From Acidobacteriota bacterium (GTDB lineage: Bacteria > Acidobacteriota > Terriglobia > Terriglobales > Acidobacteriaceae): a stretch of 43,839 bases of DNA. Below are positions 1 through 8,164 of this stretch, in pieces. A program made the position numbers and the translations under genes. Location: NCBI GenBank assembly GCA_028872955.1, contig JAGWNX010000024.1:1-43839 (forward strand), given 5' to 3'. The first letter of the stretch is position 1; each line of letters opens with the position of its first letter. The notes under the pieces were generated by a model that was not told the DNA's origin, ran no database searches, and saw only the letters and a program-made list of their open reading frames with translations.

Positions 1-2
1 AC

Positions 3-368
3 GATGCCCAGGCGCTGGCAGCGGCGGGTTGCTTCAGTCTGGTGCTGGAGGGCGTGCCGCGTGAGCTGGCCGCGAAGATCAGCCGCGAGCTGGAGATTCC
101 GACCATTGGCATTGGCGCCGGGCCGGAGTGTGACGGGCAGGTGCTGGTGTTGCATGACCTGCTGTCGTTGACCTTTGCGCGGGCACCCAAGTTTGTACGC
201 CGCTACGCCGACGTGGGCACCCTGATGCGTGAGGCGCTGGAGCACTATCGCGCCGATGTCGAGTCGCGCAGCTTTCCCAGCGACGCCGAGAGCTACCACC
301 TGCCGCTGGAGCTGCGCGCCCTGCTGGACGACCACGAGCCGCTGCCCCCTGCCGGGCAACCGCGTTAG
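3..368 (+). CDS. panB: 3-methyl-2-oxobutanoate hydroxymethyltransferase, C-terminal part (cut by window start)
   Basis: PanB makes ketopantoate from 2-oxoisovalerate and methylenetetrahydrofolate, the first committed step of pantothenate and CoA synthesis, in the cytoplasm. The reading frame is open from base 3 without a start, so the N-terminal part lies outside the window. What is visible is the typical C-terminal third: the 'LVLEGVP' strand, then 'IPTIGIGAGPECDGQVLVLHDLL', which carries the conserved IGIGAG turn, and a helical tail with 'APKFVRRYAD'. The gene stops 8 bases before the panC ATG, so the two are almost certainly co-transcribed and perform consecutive steps of one pathway. Identification rests on well-conserved family motifs. 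Confidence 0.93.
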   Translation, partial: DAQALAAAGCFSLVLEGVPRELAAKISRELEIPTIGIGAGPECDGQVLVLHDLLSLTFARAPKFVRRYADVGTLMREALEHYRADVESRSFPSDAESYHLPLELRALLDDHEPLPPAGQPR

Positions 369-376
369 GCGTGGCC

Positions 377-1222
377 ATGCAACGAGTCCATACCGTAGCC
401 GCCATGCAGCAGCTGTGCCGCGAACTGCGCGAACGCCACCAATCCATCCACCTGGTGCCGACCATGGGTGCCCTGCACGCCGGTCACCTGTCGCTGGTGC
501 GCCGGGCGCGGCAGGATGGCGGCTGCGTGATCGTGACCATCTTTGTGAATCCACTGCAGTTCGGTCCCAGTGAGGACTTCAGCCGCTATCCGCGCACGCT
601 GGAGGCAGACTGCGCGCTGCTGGAGCAGGAGGATGTGACCGCCGTCTTTGTGCCCGAGGTGGCAGAGATGTATCCGCCCGGTGCCTGCACCACCCTGACG
701 GTGGCGGGCCTGAGCGACCGGCTGGACGGTGCCTCGCGGCCCGGGCACTTTACCGGCGTGGCCACGGTCGTAGCGAAGCTCTTCCACGCGGTGCCGGCAG
801 ACCGGGCGTACTTCGGCCAGAAGGATGCCGCGCAGCTGGCCGTCATCCGGCGCATGGTGCGCGACCTGAACTTTGGCATCGCCATTGTGGGCTGCCCGAT
901 TGTGCGCGACCCGGACGGCCTGGCGCTGAGCAGCCGCAATGCCTACCTGAGCCCGCAGGAGCGTACCCAGGCCCTGGCACTGCAGCGCTGCCTGTTGGCC
1001 ATGCAGGCTGCCCTGGCCAGCGGCATCCGCGACACCGAGACCCTGCTGGCCACCGGCCATGCGGTGCTGGCGGCAGAGCCGGCCGTGCGGCTGGACTACC
1101 TGGCCGTGGTGGACGCCGACGAGCTGCTGCCCGTGCCGATCGCCGTGCCCGGCACACTGGTGGCGATTGCTGCCTGGGTGGGCACGACGCGGCTGATCGA
1201 CAACCTCCTCGTGCAGGCTTAG
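377..1222 (+). CDS. panC: Pantothenate synthetase (pantoate--beta-alanine ligase)
   Basis: PanC condenses pantoate with beta-alanine using ATP to give pantothenate, in the cytoplasm. The 281-residue product has the family's usual length. Motifs in order are PTMGALHAGH near residue 25 (HIGH-like ATP-binding element), FVNPLQF, the RPGHFTGVATVVAKLF segment, GQKDAAQ and SSRNAYL near the end of the nucleotide-binding domain. Two starts are possible: GTG at 371 and ATG at 377. I chose the ATG because the protein then begins MQRVHT, as many PanC proteins do; neither has a strong ribosome binding site. It follows panB by a few bases, so translation may be coupled. There is no obvious plus-strand terminator after it; the hairpin at 1261 has its T-rich side on the other strand. 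Confidence 0.95.
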   Translation: MQRVHTVAAMQQLCRELRERHQSIHLVPTMGALHAGHLSLVRRARQDGGCVIVTIFVNPLQFGPSEDFSRYPRTLEADCALLEQEDVTAVFVPEVAEMYPPGACTTLTVAGLSDRLDGASRPGHFTGVATVVAKLFHAVPADRAYFGQKDAAQLAVIRRMVRDLNFGIAIVGCPIVRDPDGLALSSRNAYLSPQERTQALALQRCLLAMQAALASGIRDTETLLATGHAVLAAEPAVRLDYLAVVDADELLPVPIAVPGTLVAIAAWVGTTRLIDNLLVQA

Positions 1223-1260
1223 CTGCCATCACGCGGAATCGCGCGCCGCGCAAAAGAAAT

Positions 1261-1288
1261 GGCCCGCACTCCCGAGAGAGTGCGGGCC
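1261..1288 (-). terminator. Intrinsic terminator after the first TonB-dependent receptor gene
   Basis: An 11-bp perfect stem (ggcccgcactc paired with gagtgcgggcc) encloses a 6-base loop. On the minus strand it is followed by the T-rich run ATTTCTTTT (plus-strand 1252-1260), so it fits a terminator for the receptor gene whose stop is at 1312. It may also weakly stop panB-panC transcripts from the other side, where no T-run follows. Confidence 0.8.
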
Positions 1289-1311
1289 TGAAACAAAGCC
1301 AGTTGCTGCGC

Positions 1312-4300
1312 CTAGAAGGTCAGGCTCAGCGACATCTGGATCTGCCGCGGGCTGCCGATGGTGTGCGTCACCGTGCCCAGGCCCGACGGGCAGTTGTAGA
1401 AGTAGTTGCCCGTGTTCGGCTGCGACGACGCCTGTCCGGCATCGGTGGAGCAGGTGCTGCCCGTGGGCGCGACACCCAGCGGATAGCTGCCGGCCGCACC
1501 CGGGAAGGCGTTGTAGTTGGCGTTCTGTGAGACCTCGTTGCCGGGGACGTCAAAGCTCGCCGAGTTGGTGAGGTTGTAGACATCGAAGGTGTACTTCAGG
1601 TTGTAGCGCTCGGTCAGCTTGGTGCTCTTTAGCAGCGAGGCATCGGCGCGCTTCTGGAAGGCCTGACGGAAGATGTTGCGCTGACCGCTGGTGAAGCCGG
1701 TCTCATAGGGGTCGGTCTTGGGAATGGCACCGTTCAAGCCGCCCGCCGGAAGCAGCGGCAGCGTGAAGCAGTCCGACTTGAGCGCCGTATCGCCAAACGC
1801 GCCGGACTTGCCGGTGAGCGCAGACTTCGCGGTGCAGCCTGGTGCCAGAGGAACAATCGGGTTGGTGATGCCGTCCGCCGTGCTGTAGTAGACGCTGCCC
1901 ACCGCACCGGAGAAGTCGATGACGCTGTAGGGCTGGCCGCTCTGCAGCACGGTCAGGCCGACCAGCGACCAGCCGTCGGTGAACTTGCCCGCCAGGCTCT
2001 CCGGCTTGTAGAAGTCCGGCAGGCGGAAGACGTAGTTGAAGTTGAGCACATGCGTACGGTCGAAGTCTGACGAAGCATAGCCGTCGCGCAGGTTGAGCGG
2101 GTTGTTGCCGTTGTAGAACAGGCCCAGGCCAGACTGCTCGTCCAGCGCATGCGAGTAGGTGTAGGAGGCCGCAATCTGGAAGTTGTGGCTCATACGCTTT
2201 TCGACGTGCGCGGTCAGGGCGTTATAGGCGTCTACGCCGGCTGCCTTGTAGGAGATGGACTCTGCCGCATAGCCGATGTAGGGCACGCGATGGTCGACGT
2301 TGCCGCCCTCGTAGTCCGCATCGTAGCCGGGGCCGGAGGTGGTGCCGTCCAGCGTGGAGTGCTGCACGTTGTAGCCATACGAGTAGGTCTCGCCATGGAT
2401 GGGATTGCTGGCCGAGGCGATGCCGGGCTGGTTGAACGGCACCGGGATGACCTGATGCCGGCCCAGGTTGCCGACGTAGCCCAGTTCGATGGCCAGGTCG
2501 TTGCGCGGCTGCCACTGGATATCCAGCGTGTAGTTGTAGGTGTAGGGCAGCTTGTTGGTGCGATCGTACACACCCAGCGAGATGGGCTGGCCGCCGTTGT
2601 TGATTGCGCCCGTTCCGTTCGTACCGGTCAGGGTGGGCAGGTACTTCACCAGGTCGGATGCCTTCGGATTGGTGGGCGGTGCCGACTTGACGTTGGTGTA
2701 GGGGTTGGCCAGGTTGCCGGTAGCAGCCGTCGGCGCAATGGTGGGCGGGGCGTAAGGATCGCCGTTGGGAGCCAGGCCGCCGCAGGTGGGAATGTAGTAG
2801 CTGTACAGCGTCGCCGTCGGGCAGCTCTGCGCCGTGACGAAGGGCAACTGCTGGTTGACGCCGAACGGACCGCCGGTAACCGTGCCGATGGCGTAGCCGG
2901 GCGAGAAGTAGGTAAACAGCTCGCCACGGTCGTAGTACATGCCGGCACCGGCGCGGATAACCACCTTGTCGTGGAACATGGTGGGCTGCCATGCGGCACC
3001 CAGGCGCGGCGCAATGCCCCACTGGCGACCGGTGAGGGTGGTGGCGCTGACGCCAGCCGTGCCGTTCACGTTGTTGCCCGCGATGATGAGGCCGGGGTTG
3101 CTGATGACGTCGGACGTGGCGTTGTAGTTATAGGCCGTGGGATCGAAGTTGAACAGGCGGCCGTACTTCTCCGTCAGGCCACCGTCCCAGTCGTAGCGGA
3201 CGCCAGCGGTGAGCGAGAGGTTGGGCAGCACCTGGAACTTGTCCTGCACATAGGTGCCCACCTGGTTGGCGCGGTAGTAGCGGCTGGCATCGCCCTGCAG
3301 GAACGAGCTGACGTAGAAGGACGTGGCGGAGCTGCCGGGCGTCACGTAGCCCTGCGAGAAGGCGCTCAGGTCGTCCGTCGCCACCGTACCGGTGCCGGTG
3401 CGCTTGTCGATGGTGTTGAGCTGCGTGTAGCTGTAGGTGCCGCCAAAGGCCACCGTGTGACGGCCCAGAGTCCAGATGGCCGAGGCCGAGGGCTGGATAC
3501 GATTCTGGAACGCACCGGTGTTGGGGGCCTGACCCTCGGCGTTCGGGCCGATGTTCAGAATGCCGGTGCTGACGTTGGCATCGTAACCCGCATTGCCCAG
3601 CACATTCACGATGGAGACGCCGGGGAAGTAGGTAGAGCCGAAGGTGTTGATGGAGGCCGTACCGAACGAGCCGCCCGGGATGGACTGCGGGGTGAACGGC
3701 TGCTCGTTGTCGACCCAGGTCTTCTCACGCAGGAAGGCGATGGTCTGCGTGGTGCTCAGGTTGGGCTTCAGCAGGTACGAGTTGATGATGGAGAAGACGT
3801 GCGCGCCGGAGTCCAGGTGCTCGGTGAAGCCCGGGACGCTCGAGTAGGCGTACGGTGCCAGGGTGGGGTCGTGCTGGTAGTAGTACTTCAGCGCCACAGT
3901 GTCCTTGGCGGTGGCGTTGTAGTCCAGGTCGGCGACGGCCATATCGGCCTTGAAGCGGCCGGTGCCGGGCAGGAAGGCATCGAAGGGGTGCGTGGGCGAG
4001 AGCAGCGCCGAGGCCGTGTCGTTGGGGATGAGCCACTTGCCCGGCTCACCCGACAGCGCCGGAGAGTTGAACAACGCCAGGGCCGTGGTGTCCATGGCAC
4101 TGGGCTGCAGCTGGGTGCAGTTGCCGGCCTGCGCATTGGCGTCGGTGCAGTAGCCGAAGTTGTTGTTCATCAGGTTGGCGAAGCCGGCCGCGGTGCGGTT
4201 GGTGTCGTTCAGACCCGCCGGTACGTCAAGGAACGAGGCACCGATCTCAGAGTCGGAGACGTGCAGGTGCTGGTAGGCAAAGTAGCCGAAGAGCTTGTTC

Positions 4301-5331
4301 TTGATAATGGGGCCACCCACTGCGCCGCCAACCTCGTAGCGGTGCAGCATCGGGTTCTTCAGGTTGGCCGGAATGTCGCCATCATTCTTGAAGAAGAAGG
4401 GCGCCGCGTTCAGCCAGTTGGTGCCGCGATGGCCATAGAGCGTGCCGTGAATCTCGTTGGTGCCGGTCGAGGTGCTGAGGTCGACGTGTGCGCCCGAGGT
4501 GGAGCCCTGCGAGGCGTCGTACATGGAGGCATTCACGCGGACCTCCTGCACGGTCTCAGGAGCGGGCGTGGGAATGGAGTTGCCGATGGAGAGATAGACC
4601 GAGGCCACCGACTGAATGACGCCGCCCGCACCCGAGCTGGTGGAGACGCCGGTGCTGTTGATGACGCGAGCCGAGCCCACCTGGCTGGTGCTCTTGCCGT
4701 TGAACAGGCTGGTGGTGTCCACACCGTTCAGAGAGAAGCTGTTGCTGGTATCGCGCTGGCCGTTGGCCCAGATAGGCGCGTTGCCCAGGCCGGAGTTGGC
4801 GCCGGTGCCGCCCGGGAGCTCGGCATTCACGCCCGGCGACAGAATGGCCACGCCGGTGAAGCTGCCCGTGGGCAGAGGAATGGACTCCATCTGCGCCTTG
4901 TCCAGAACATAGCCGTTGGTGGTGTCCACTGCGTTCATCAGCGGCACGGCTTCCACCGTGACGGACTCCGACGTGGAGCCGATGCCGAGCGAAGCGGGCA
5001 GGGTGACCGTACGATCGGCCTGCACCAGGATGCCGGGGAACTTCTGCGACTGGAAGCCCTCATGCGAGACGGTTACGGTGTAGGTGCCGATGGGCAGGTT
5101 CTGAAAGGCGTAGAAGCCGTTATCGCCCGACTGCTGGGTGCGCTTGAGGCCGGTACCGTCGGCGACGGCGGTGATCTCCGCACCGGGCAGGATGCTGCCC
5201 GTGGTGTCTGTAACCAGGCCGGTGATGCTGCCCAGCGTCTGCTGAGCAAGCGCGGCGGGCAGCTGCACCAACAGCGCAACCACCGCGAACAGGATGGTGA
5301 AAAGTAGAGTACGAGAGCTACGGACCGTCAC
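1312..5331 (-). CDS. Oar-like TonB-dependent receptor with carboxypeptidase-regulatory-like N-terminal domain
   Basis: This is a predicted outer-membrane beta-barrel of 1339 residues. It has a signal peptide (hydrophobic stretch 9-28, cleavage probably after ALA29), then a beta-sandwich of the carboxypeptidase regulatory-like type at about 32-115 ('GSITGLVTDTTGSILPGAEI', 'FQNLPIGTYTVTV'), a plug region ('LSPGVNAELPGG', 'SLNGVDTTSLFNG') and a long barrel ending in aromatic Phe ('LSLTF'). The frame stays open far upstream across the neighbouring gene, so the start matters: GTG at 5331 is preceded by AGGAGG at 5 bases and is followed directly by the signal peptide. Such proteins are numerous in acidobacteria and are thought to take up or bind polymers; the substrate is not known. 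Its place beside two glycoside hydrolases suggests an oligosaccharide, which is inference. Confidence 0.9.
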   Translation of the reverse strand: MTVRSSRTLLFTILFAVVALLVQLPAALAQQTLGSITGLVTDTTGSILPGAEITAVADGTGLKRTQQSGDNGFYAFQNLPIGTYTVTVSHEGFQSQKFPGILVQADRTVTLPASLGIGSTSESVTVEAVPLMNAVDTTNGYVLDKAQMESIPLPTGSFTGVAILSPGVNAELPGGTGANSGLGNAPIWANGQRDTSNSFSLNGVDTTSLFNGKSTSQVGSARVINSTGVSTSSGAGGVIQSVASVYLSIGNSIPTPAPETVQEVRVNASMYDASQGSTSGAHVDLSTSTGTNEIHGTLYGHRGTNWLNAAPFFFKNDGDIPANLKNPMLHRYEVGGAVGGPIIKNKLFGYFAYQHLHVSDSEIGASFLDVPAGLNDTNRTAAGFANLMNNNFGYCTDANAQAGNCTQLQPSAMDTTALALFNSPALSGEPGKWLIPNDTASALLSPTHPFDAFLPGTGRFKADMAVADLDYNATAKDTVALKYYYQHDPTLAPYAYSSVPGFTEHLDSGAHVFSIINSYLLKPNLSTTQTIAFLREKTWVDNEQPFTPQSIPGGSFGTASINTFGSTYFPGVSIVNVLGNAGYDANVSTGILNIGPNAEGQAPNTGAFQNRIQPSASAIWTLGRHTVAFGGTYSYTQLNTIDKRTGTGTVATDDLSAFSQGYVTPGSSATSFYVSSFLQGDASRYYRANQVGTYVQDKFQVLPNLSLTAGVRYDWDGGLTEKYGRLFNFDPTAYNYNATSDVISNPGLIIAGNNVNGTAGVSATTLTGRQWGIAPRLGAAWQPTMFHDKVVIRAGAGMYYDRGELFTYFSPGYAIGTVTGGPFGVNQQLPFVTAQSCPTATLYSYYIPTCGGLAPNGDPYAPPTIAPTAATGNLANPYTNVKSAPPTNPKASDLVKYLPTLTGTNGTGAINNGGQPISLGVYDRTNKLPYTYNYTLDIQWQPRNDLAIELGYVGNLGRHQVIPVPFNQPGIASASNPIHGETYSYGYNVQHSTLDGTTSGPGYDADYEGGNVDHRVPYIGYAAESISYKAAGVDAYNALTAHVEKRMSHNFQIAASYTYSHALDEQSGLGLFYNGNNPLNLRDGYASSDFDRTHVLNFNYVFRLPDFYKPESLAGKFTDGWSLVGLTVLQSGQPYSVIDFSGAVGSVYYSTADGITNPIVPLAPGCTAKSALTGKSGAFGDTALKSDCFTLPLLPAGGLNGAIPKTDPYETGFTSGQRNIFRQAFQKRADASLLKSTKLTERYNLKYTFDVYNLTNSASFDVPGNEVSQNANYNAFPGAAGSYPLGVAPTGSTCSTDAGQASSQPNTGNYFYNCPSGLGTVTHTIGSPRQIQMSLSLTF

Positions 5332-5470
5332 ATTTGCCTCCTGAGTTGATCCAAAAATGCAAGAAAAAGACGACAGCGTTTTTTGTAGAAAAACGGCTGG
5401 GGCTCTGCGCTGACAGGGGGCAGAGGCGGGGGTTCGTACCACGTTGCGCTGCGGACAGCTTCGAGTACTG

Positions 5471-5498
5471 TTTATGTTGAAAAGAGGTTTCAATTCAA
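5471..5498 (-). promoter_or_regulatory. Possible promoter for the TonB receptor gene
   Basis: On the minus strand a -35-like TTGAAT (5493-5498) and a -10-like CATAAA (5471-5476) are separated by 16 bases. Each matches four of six consensus positions. It would leave a leader of about 130 bases before the GTG start. Weak by sequence alone. Confidence 0.3.
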
Positions 5499-5680
5499 AG
5501 GTAATGCAACACAGACGCGGGGGTAAAGAGCAACGGTGCAGAAGAATTGAAGCATCAATTTTTTTGATAGTCCGACGACGGTTTTGCTGATGAGCGATCG
5601 CATCGGCTGCCGCGCCGAAGGGCCCCGCTTCCGTGTAGGATGGTCGAGGTTTTTGTAAGGGCCCGCAGCATGCAGCCCGA

Positions 5681-5694
5681 TTAAACCGCTTAAT
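5681..5694. promoter_or_regulatory. Possible LacI-family operator upstream of the GH31 gene
   Basis: The core AACCGCTT at 5684-5691 fits the AAnCGnTT half-site pattern common to LacI/GalR operators, within TTAAACCGCTTAAT. Outer symmetry is imperfect. It lies about 90 bases before the GH31 start. Support comes mainly from the much better palindrome before the GH3 gene in the same locus. Confidence 0.25.
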
Positions 5695-5781
5695 TACGGT
5701 GTGCTGGCCCGCGCTGCGGTCAACCTGCGATTCCGGCAGGCATCCACAAGTCGCCAGCACCCCGCACAGGAGCAGCCCGCC

Positions 5782-8157
5782 ATGCGCACTCGCACTCGCG
5801 TCTTTACCCGGACGATCGCCGCCTTCGTTGCAGCCACCCTTGCCCTGAGCGGCGCAGCGCAGCGGCTGCAGTTGCACCGTGGCGAGGCCACCGTGGTGGT
5901 GGAGCCCTACGCGCCCAACATTGTGCGCGTAACCATGAGCCTGCTGCCCAGGTACGCGCTGGCCGGCCCCGGCTACGGCATCCTTGCCAGCAGCGACGCA
6001 GCAGGCTGGACGGCGGATACAGGCGCTGCGGGCGACGTGCTGCGTTCGGCCCGGATGACTGTCACGGTCTCGCCGGAGGGCCGGAAGTGGACCCCGACCG
6101 GCACGCAGGCTGACATTGCCAAGTTCTTCAACGGCTCCACGCCGGGAGTGGGCATTAGCGTGCGCACCCCGGACGGCGCAACGCTGGTGCAGATGCAGGG
6201 CTGGCAGATGTCTGTACCGAACTACAAAGACGGCAACACGCAGGTGCTGTATGACCGGCGGCCCGGAGATGACCCGTTCTTTGAGGTGGGCGCTTCCTTC
6301 GCCTCGCCCAAAGATGAGCACTACTACGGCCTGGGCCAGAACCAGGAGGGCTACCTGGATCGTCGTGGCCACGTGGTGCGCTGCGCCCACGACTACGACG
6401 CGCCCGCCGGCCAGAGCGTTTGTGTTCCCTTTGTGGTTACGAATAAGGGCTACGGCATTCTGTGGGATAACCCCTCGAAGACTACCGTCGCCTTTGGCTT
6501 CAACGACCAGGTTCGCTGGACCTCGCAGGTGGGCCAGCGCGTCTCGTTCTTTGTGATCGCCGGCAAGACCTACGACGAGATCTACAGCGGGTATCGCCGT
6601 CTGACCGGGGACACGCCCATGCTGCCCAAGTCGGCGTATGGCTACATCCAGTGCAAGCAGCGCTACACCAGCCAGCAGGAGCTGATGGCCGTAGCCAAGG
6701 GCTATCGCGACCGCCACCTGCCCGCCGACGTGCTGGTCATCGACTGGTTCCACTACACCAAGATGGGCGAGATGAACATGGATCCGGAGAAGTGGCCGGA
6801 CCCGGTGGCGATGAACCAGCAGCTGCATGCCATGAACTTCCACACCATGATCAGCGTGTGGCCGCGCTTTATCCCGGAGGACCGCTACTACCAGATCGTG
6901 CGCGACAACGGCTGGTTTGAGCAGCTCGCCGACGGTACGCCCACCAACGGCCTGCCGTACGACCGCGCAGGCTCCGACATCGACACGACCAACCCCGATG
7001 CGGCGAAGTGGTACTGGGACGTGGTGCGCGACAACTACATCACCAAAGGCTTTGACGCCTTCTGGGCCGACGAGACCGAGCCCGACCTGCCGCCCAACGG
7101 CAGCTACTTCCACGTCGGGCCGGGCACGGAGTTCTTCAACGTCTATCCGTTGTTCCACACGGCGGCCTTCTACAACGGCATGCGGCGCGACACCAAGCAG
7201 CGCGCGGTGATTCTGGCGCGCGATGCGTATCTTGGCGCGCAGCACAACGGCGCTATCTTCTGGTCGTCGGACATCAGCGGCAACTGGGACACGCTGAAGC
7301 GGCAGGTGCCCACCGGCATCAACTTTGTGGCCTCCGGCACGCCCTACTGGAGCACCGATATCGGCGGCTGGCAGTACCTGCCCCAGCACCACAAGGCCGA
7401 GCGCACGCCGCTGATCGACGGCAGCGACGCCCGCGACAACATTGGCGACTACGAGGACTACGCCGAGCTGTACGTGCGTTGGTTTGAGTATGGTGCCTTC
7501 CAGCCGAACTTCCGCGCGCACGGCAGCCGTCCGCAGAACGAGGTGTGGTCGTTTGGCAAGCAGGCGGAGCCGATCCTGGAGAAGTACCTGCGCCTGCGCT
7601 ACGAGCTGATGCCCTACCTCTACTCGCTGGGCCGCATGACCAACCAGACCGGTGCGCCGTTTATGCGCGGGCTGTTCATGGACTTTGGCAACGACCCGAA
7701 GGTGGCTGACATTGGCGACGAGTACATGTTTGGGCCCGCGCTGCTGGTGGCCCCGGTGACGGAGCAGGGCGTAACCAGCCGCACCGTGTATCTGCCCGCC
7801 GGCACGGACTGGTACAACTACTGGACGAACGAGCGGGTACATGGCGGCCAGACGATTACCGCTGCCGCGCCGATCGACACCATTCCGCTGTTCGTGCGGG
7901 CGGGCTCTATTCTGCCGCTGGGCGTGCCGGTGGAGAGCACCAACGAGACCCAGGCCATCGCGAAGGTGAAGGTCTACCCCGGCGCCGACGGCGACTTTAC
8001 CCTGTACCAGGACGACGGCCAAACCTACGCCTATGAGCACGGCGACCTGCAGTTGACCCAGCTGCACTGGAGCAACGCCGCCCACCGGCTGGAGCACTCC
8101 GGCGCGGCCGCGTGGACGAAGCCGGACGCGGAGATCGTGCAGGTGGTGGGCAGGTAG
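5782..8157 (+). CDS. Secreted glycoside hydrolase family 31 enzyme (alpha-xylosidase/alpha-glucosidase type)
   Basis: GH31 enzymes remove alpha-linked glucose or xylose from oligosaccharide ends by a retaining mechanism. The 791-residue product has a signal peptide (hydrophobic 11-25, cleavage near AAQ27), so it acts in the periplasm or outside. An N-terminal beta-sandwich leads into a TIM barrel with 'VLVIDWFHY' and 'FDAFWADETEPD' (D430 is the expected nucleophile); 'IFWSSDISGNWDTL' follows (D497 the likely acid/base). The C-terminal part has 'FTLYQDDGQTYAYEHG', typical of the DUF5110-like beta domain. The frame opens earlier at 5701, but ATG 5782 has AGGAG about 9 bases upstream and starts the signal peptide. 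It converges on the PQQ dehydrogenase gene with only 7 bases between stops. Exact substrate is unknown; the WADETEPD form is compatible with xylosidase activity, as inference. Confidence 0.9.
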   Translation: MRTRTRVFTRTIAAFVAATLALSGAAQRLQLHRGEATVVVEPYAPNIVRVTMSLLPRYALAGPGYGILASSDAAGWTADTGAAGDVLRSARMTVTVSPEGRKWTPTGTQADIAKFFNGSTPGVGISVRTPDGATLVQMQGWQMSVPNYKDGNTQVLYDRRPGDDPFFEVGASFASPKDEHYYGLGQNQEGYLDRRGHVVRCAHDYDAPAGQSVCVPFVVTNKGYGILWDNPSKTTVAFGFNDQVRWTSQVGQRVSFFVIAGKTYDEIYSGYRRLTGDTPMLPKSAYGYIQCKQRYTSQQELMAVAKGYRDRHLPADVLVIDWFHYTKMGEMNMDPEKWPDPVAMNQQLHAMNFHTMISVWPRFIPEDRYYQIVRDNGWFEQLADGTPTNGLPYDRAGSDIDTTNPDAAKWYWDVVRDNYITKGFDAFWADETEPDLPPNGSYFHVGPGTEFFNVYPLFHTAAFYNGMRRDTKQRAVILARDAYLGAQHNGAIFWSSDISGNWDTLKRQVPTGINFVASGTPYWSTDIGGWQYLPQHHKAERTPLIDGSDARDNIGDYEDYAELYVRWFEYGAFQPNFRAHGSRPQNEVWSFGKQAEPILEKYLRLRYELMPYLYSLGRMTNQTGAPFMRGLFMDFGNDPKVADIGDEYMFGPALLVAPVTEQGVTSRTVYLPAGTDWYNYWTNERVHGGQTITAAAPIDTIPLFVRAGSILPLGVPVESTNETQAIAKVKVYPGADGDFTLYQDDGQTYAYEHGDLQLTQLHWSNAAHRLEHSGAAAWTKPDAEIVQVVGR

Positions 8158-8164
8158 TTATGCG

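Larger units (their letters stand above)
5332..5781. other. Divergent intergenic region between the TonB receptor and the GH31 gene
   Basis: About 450 bases without a convincing gene separate two divergent coding regions. It is locally AT-richer than its surroundings, notably around 5461-5580. It contains a weak minus-strand promoter (5471-5498) and a LacI-like core near 5684-5691, both listed separately. An open frame that runs through it on the minus strand is only an upstream extension of the receptor frame. It most likely holds the control region of both genes. Confidence 0.6.

Noticed and set aside
2149-5307. 1052-codon plus-strand open frame opposite the first receptor
   Set aside because: Low-complexity Val/Gly/Arg-rich product with no domain, antisense to a recognised outer-membrane protein; an effect of GC-rich codon use.
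5332-8097. The minus-strand receptor frame stays open for another 2766 bases across the GH31 gene, giving a 2261-residue frame
   Set aside because: A ribosome binding site, GTG start and signal peptide fix the receptor start at 5331; the rest is antisense to a clear GH31 gene in GC-rich DNA.
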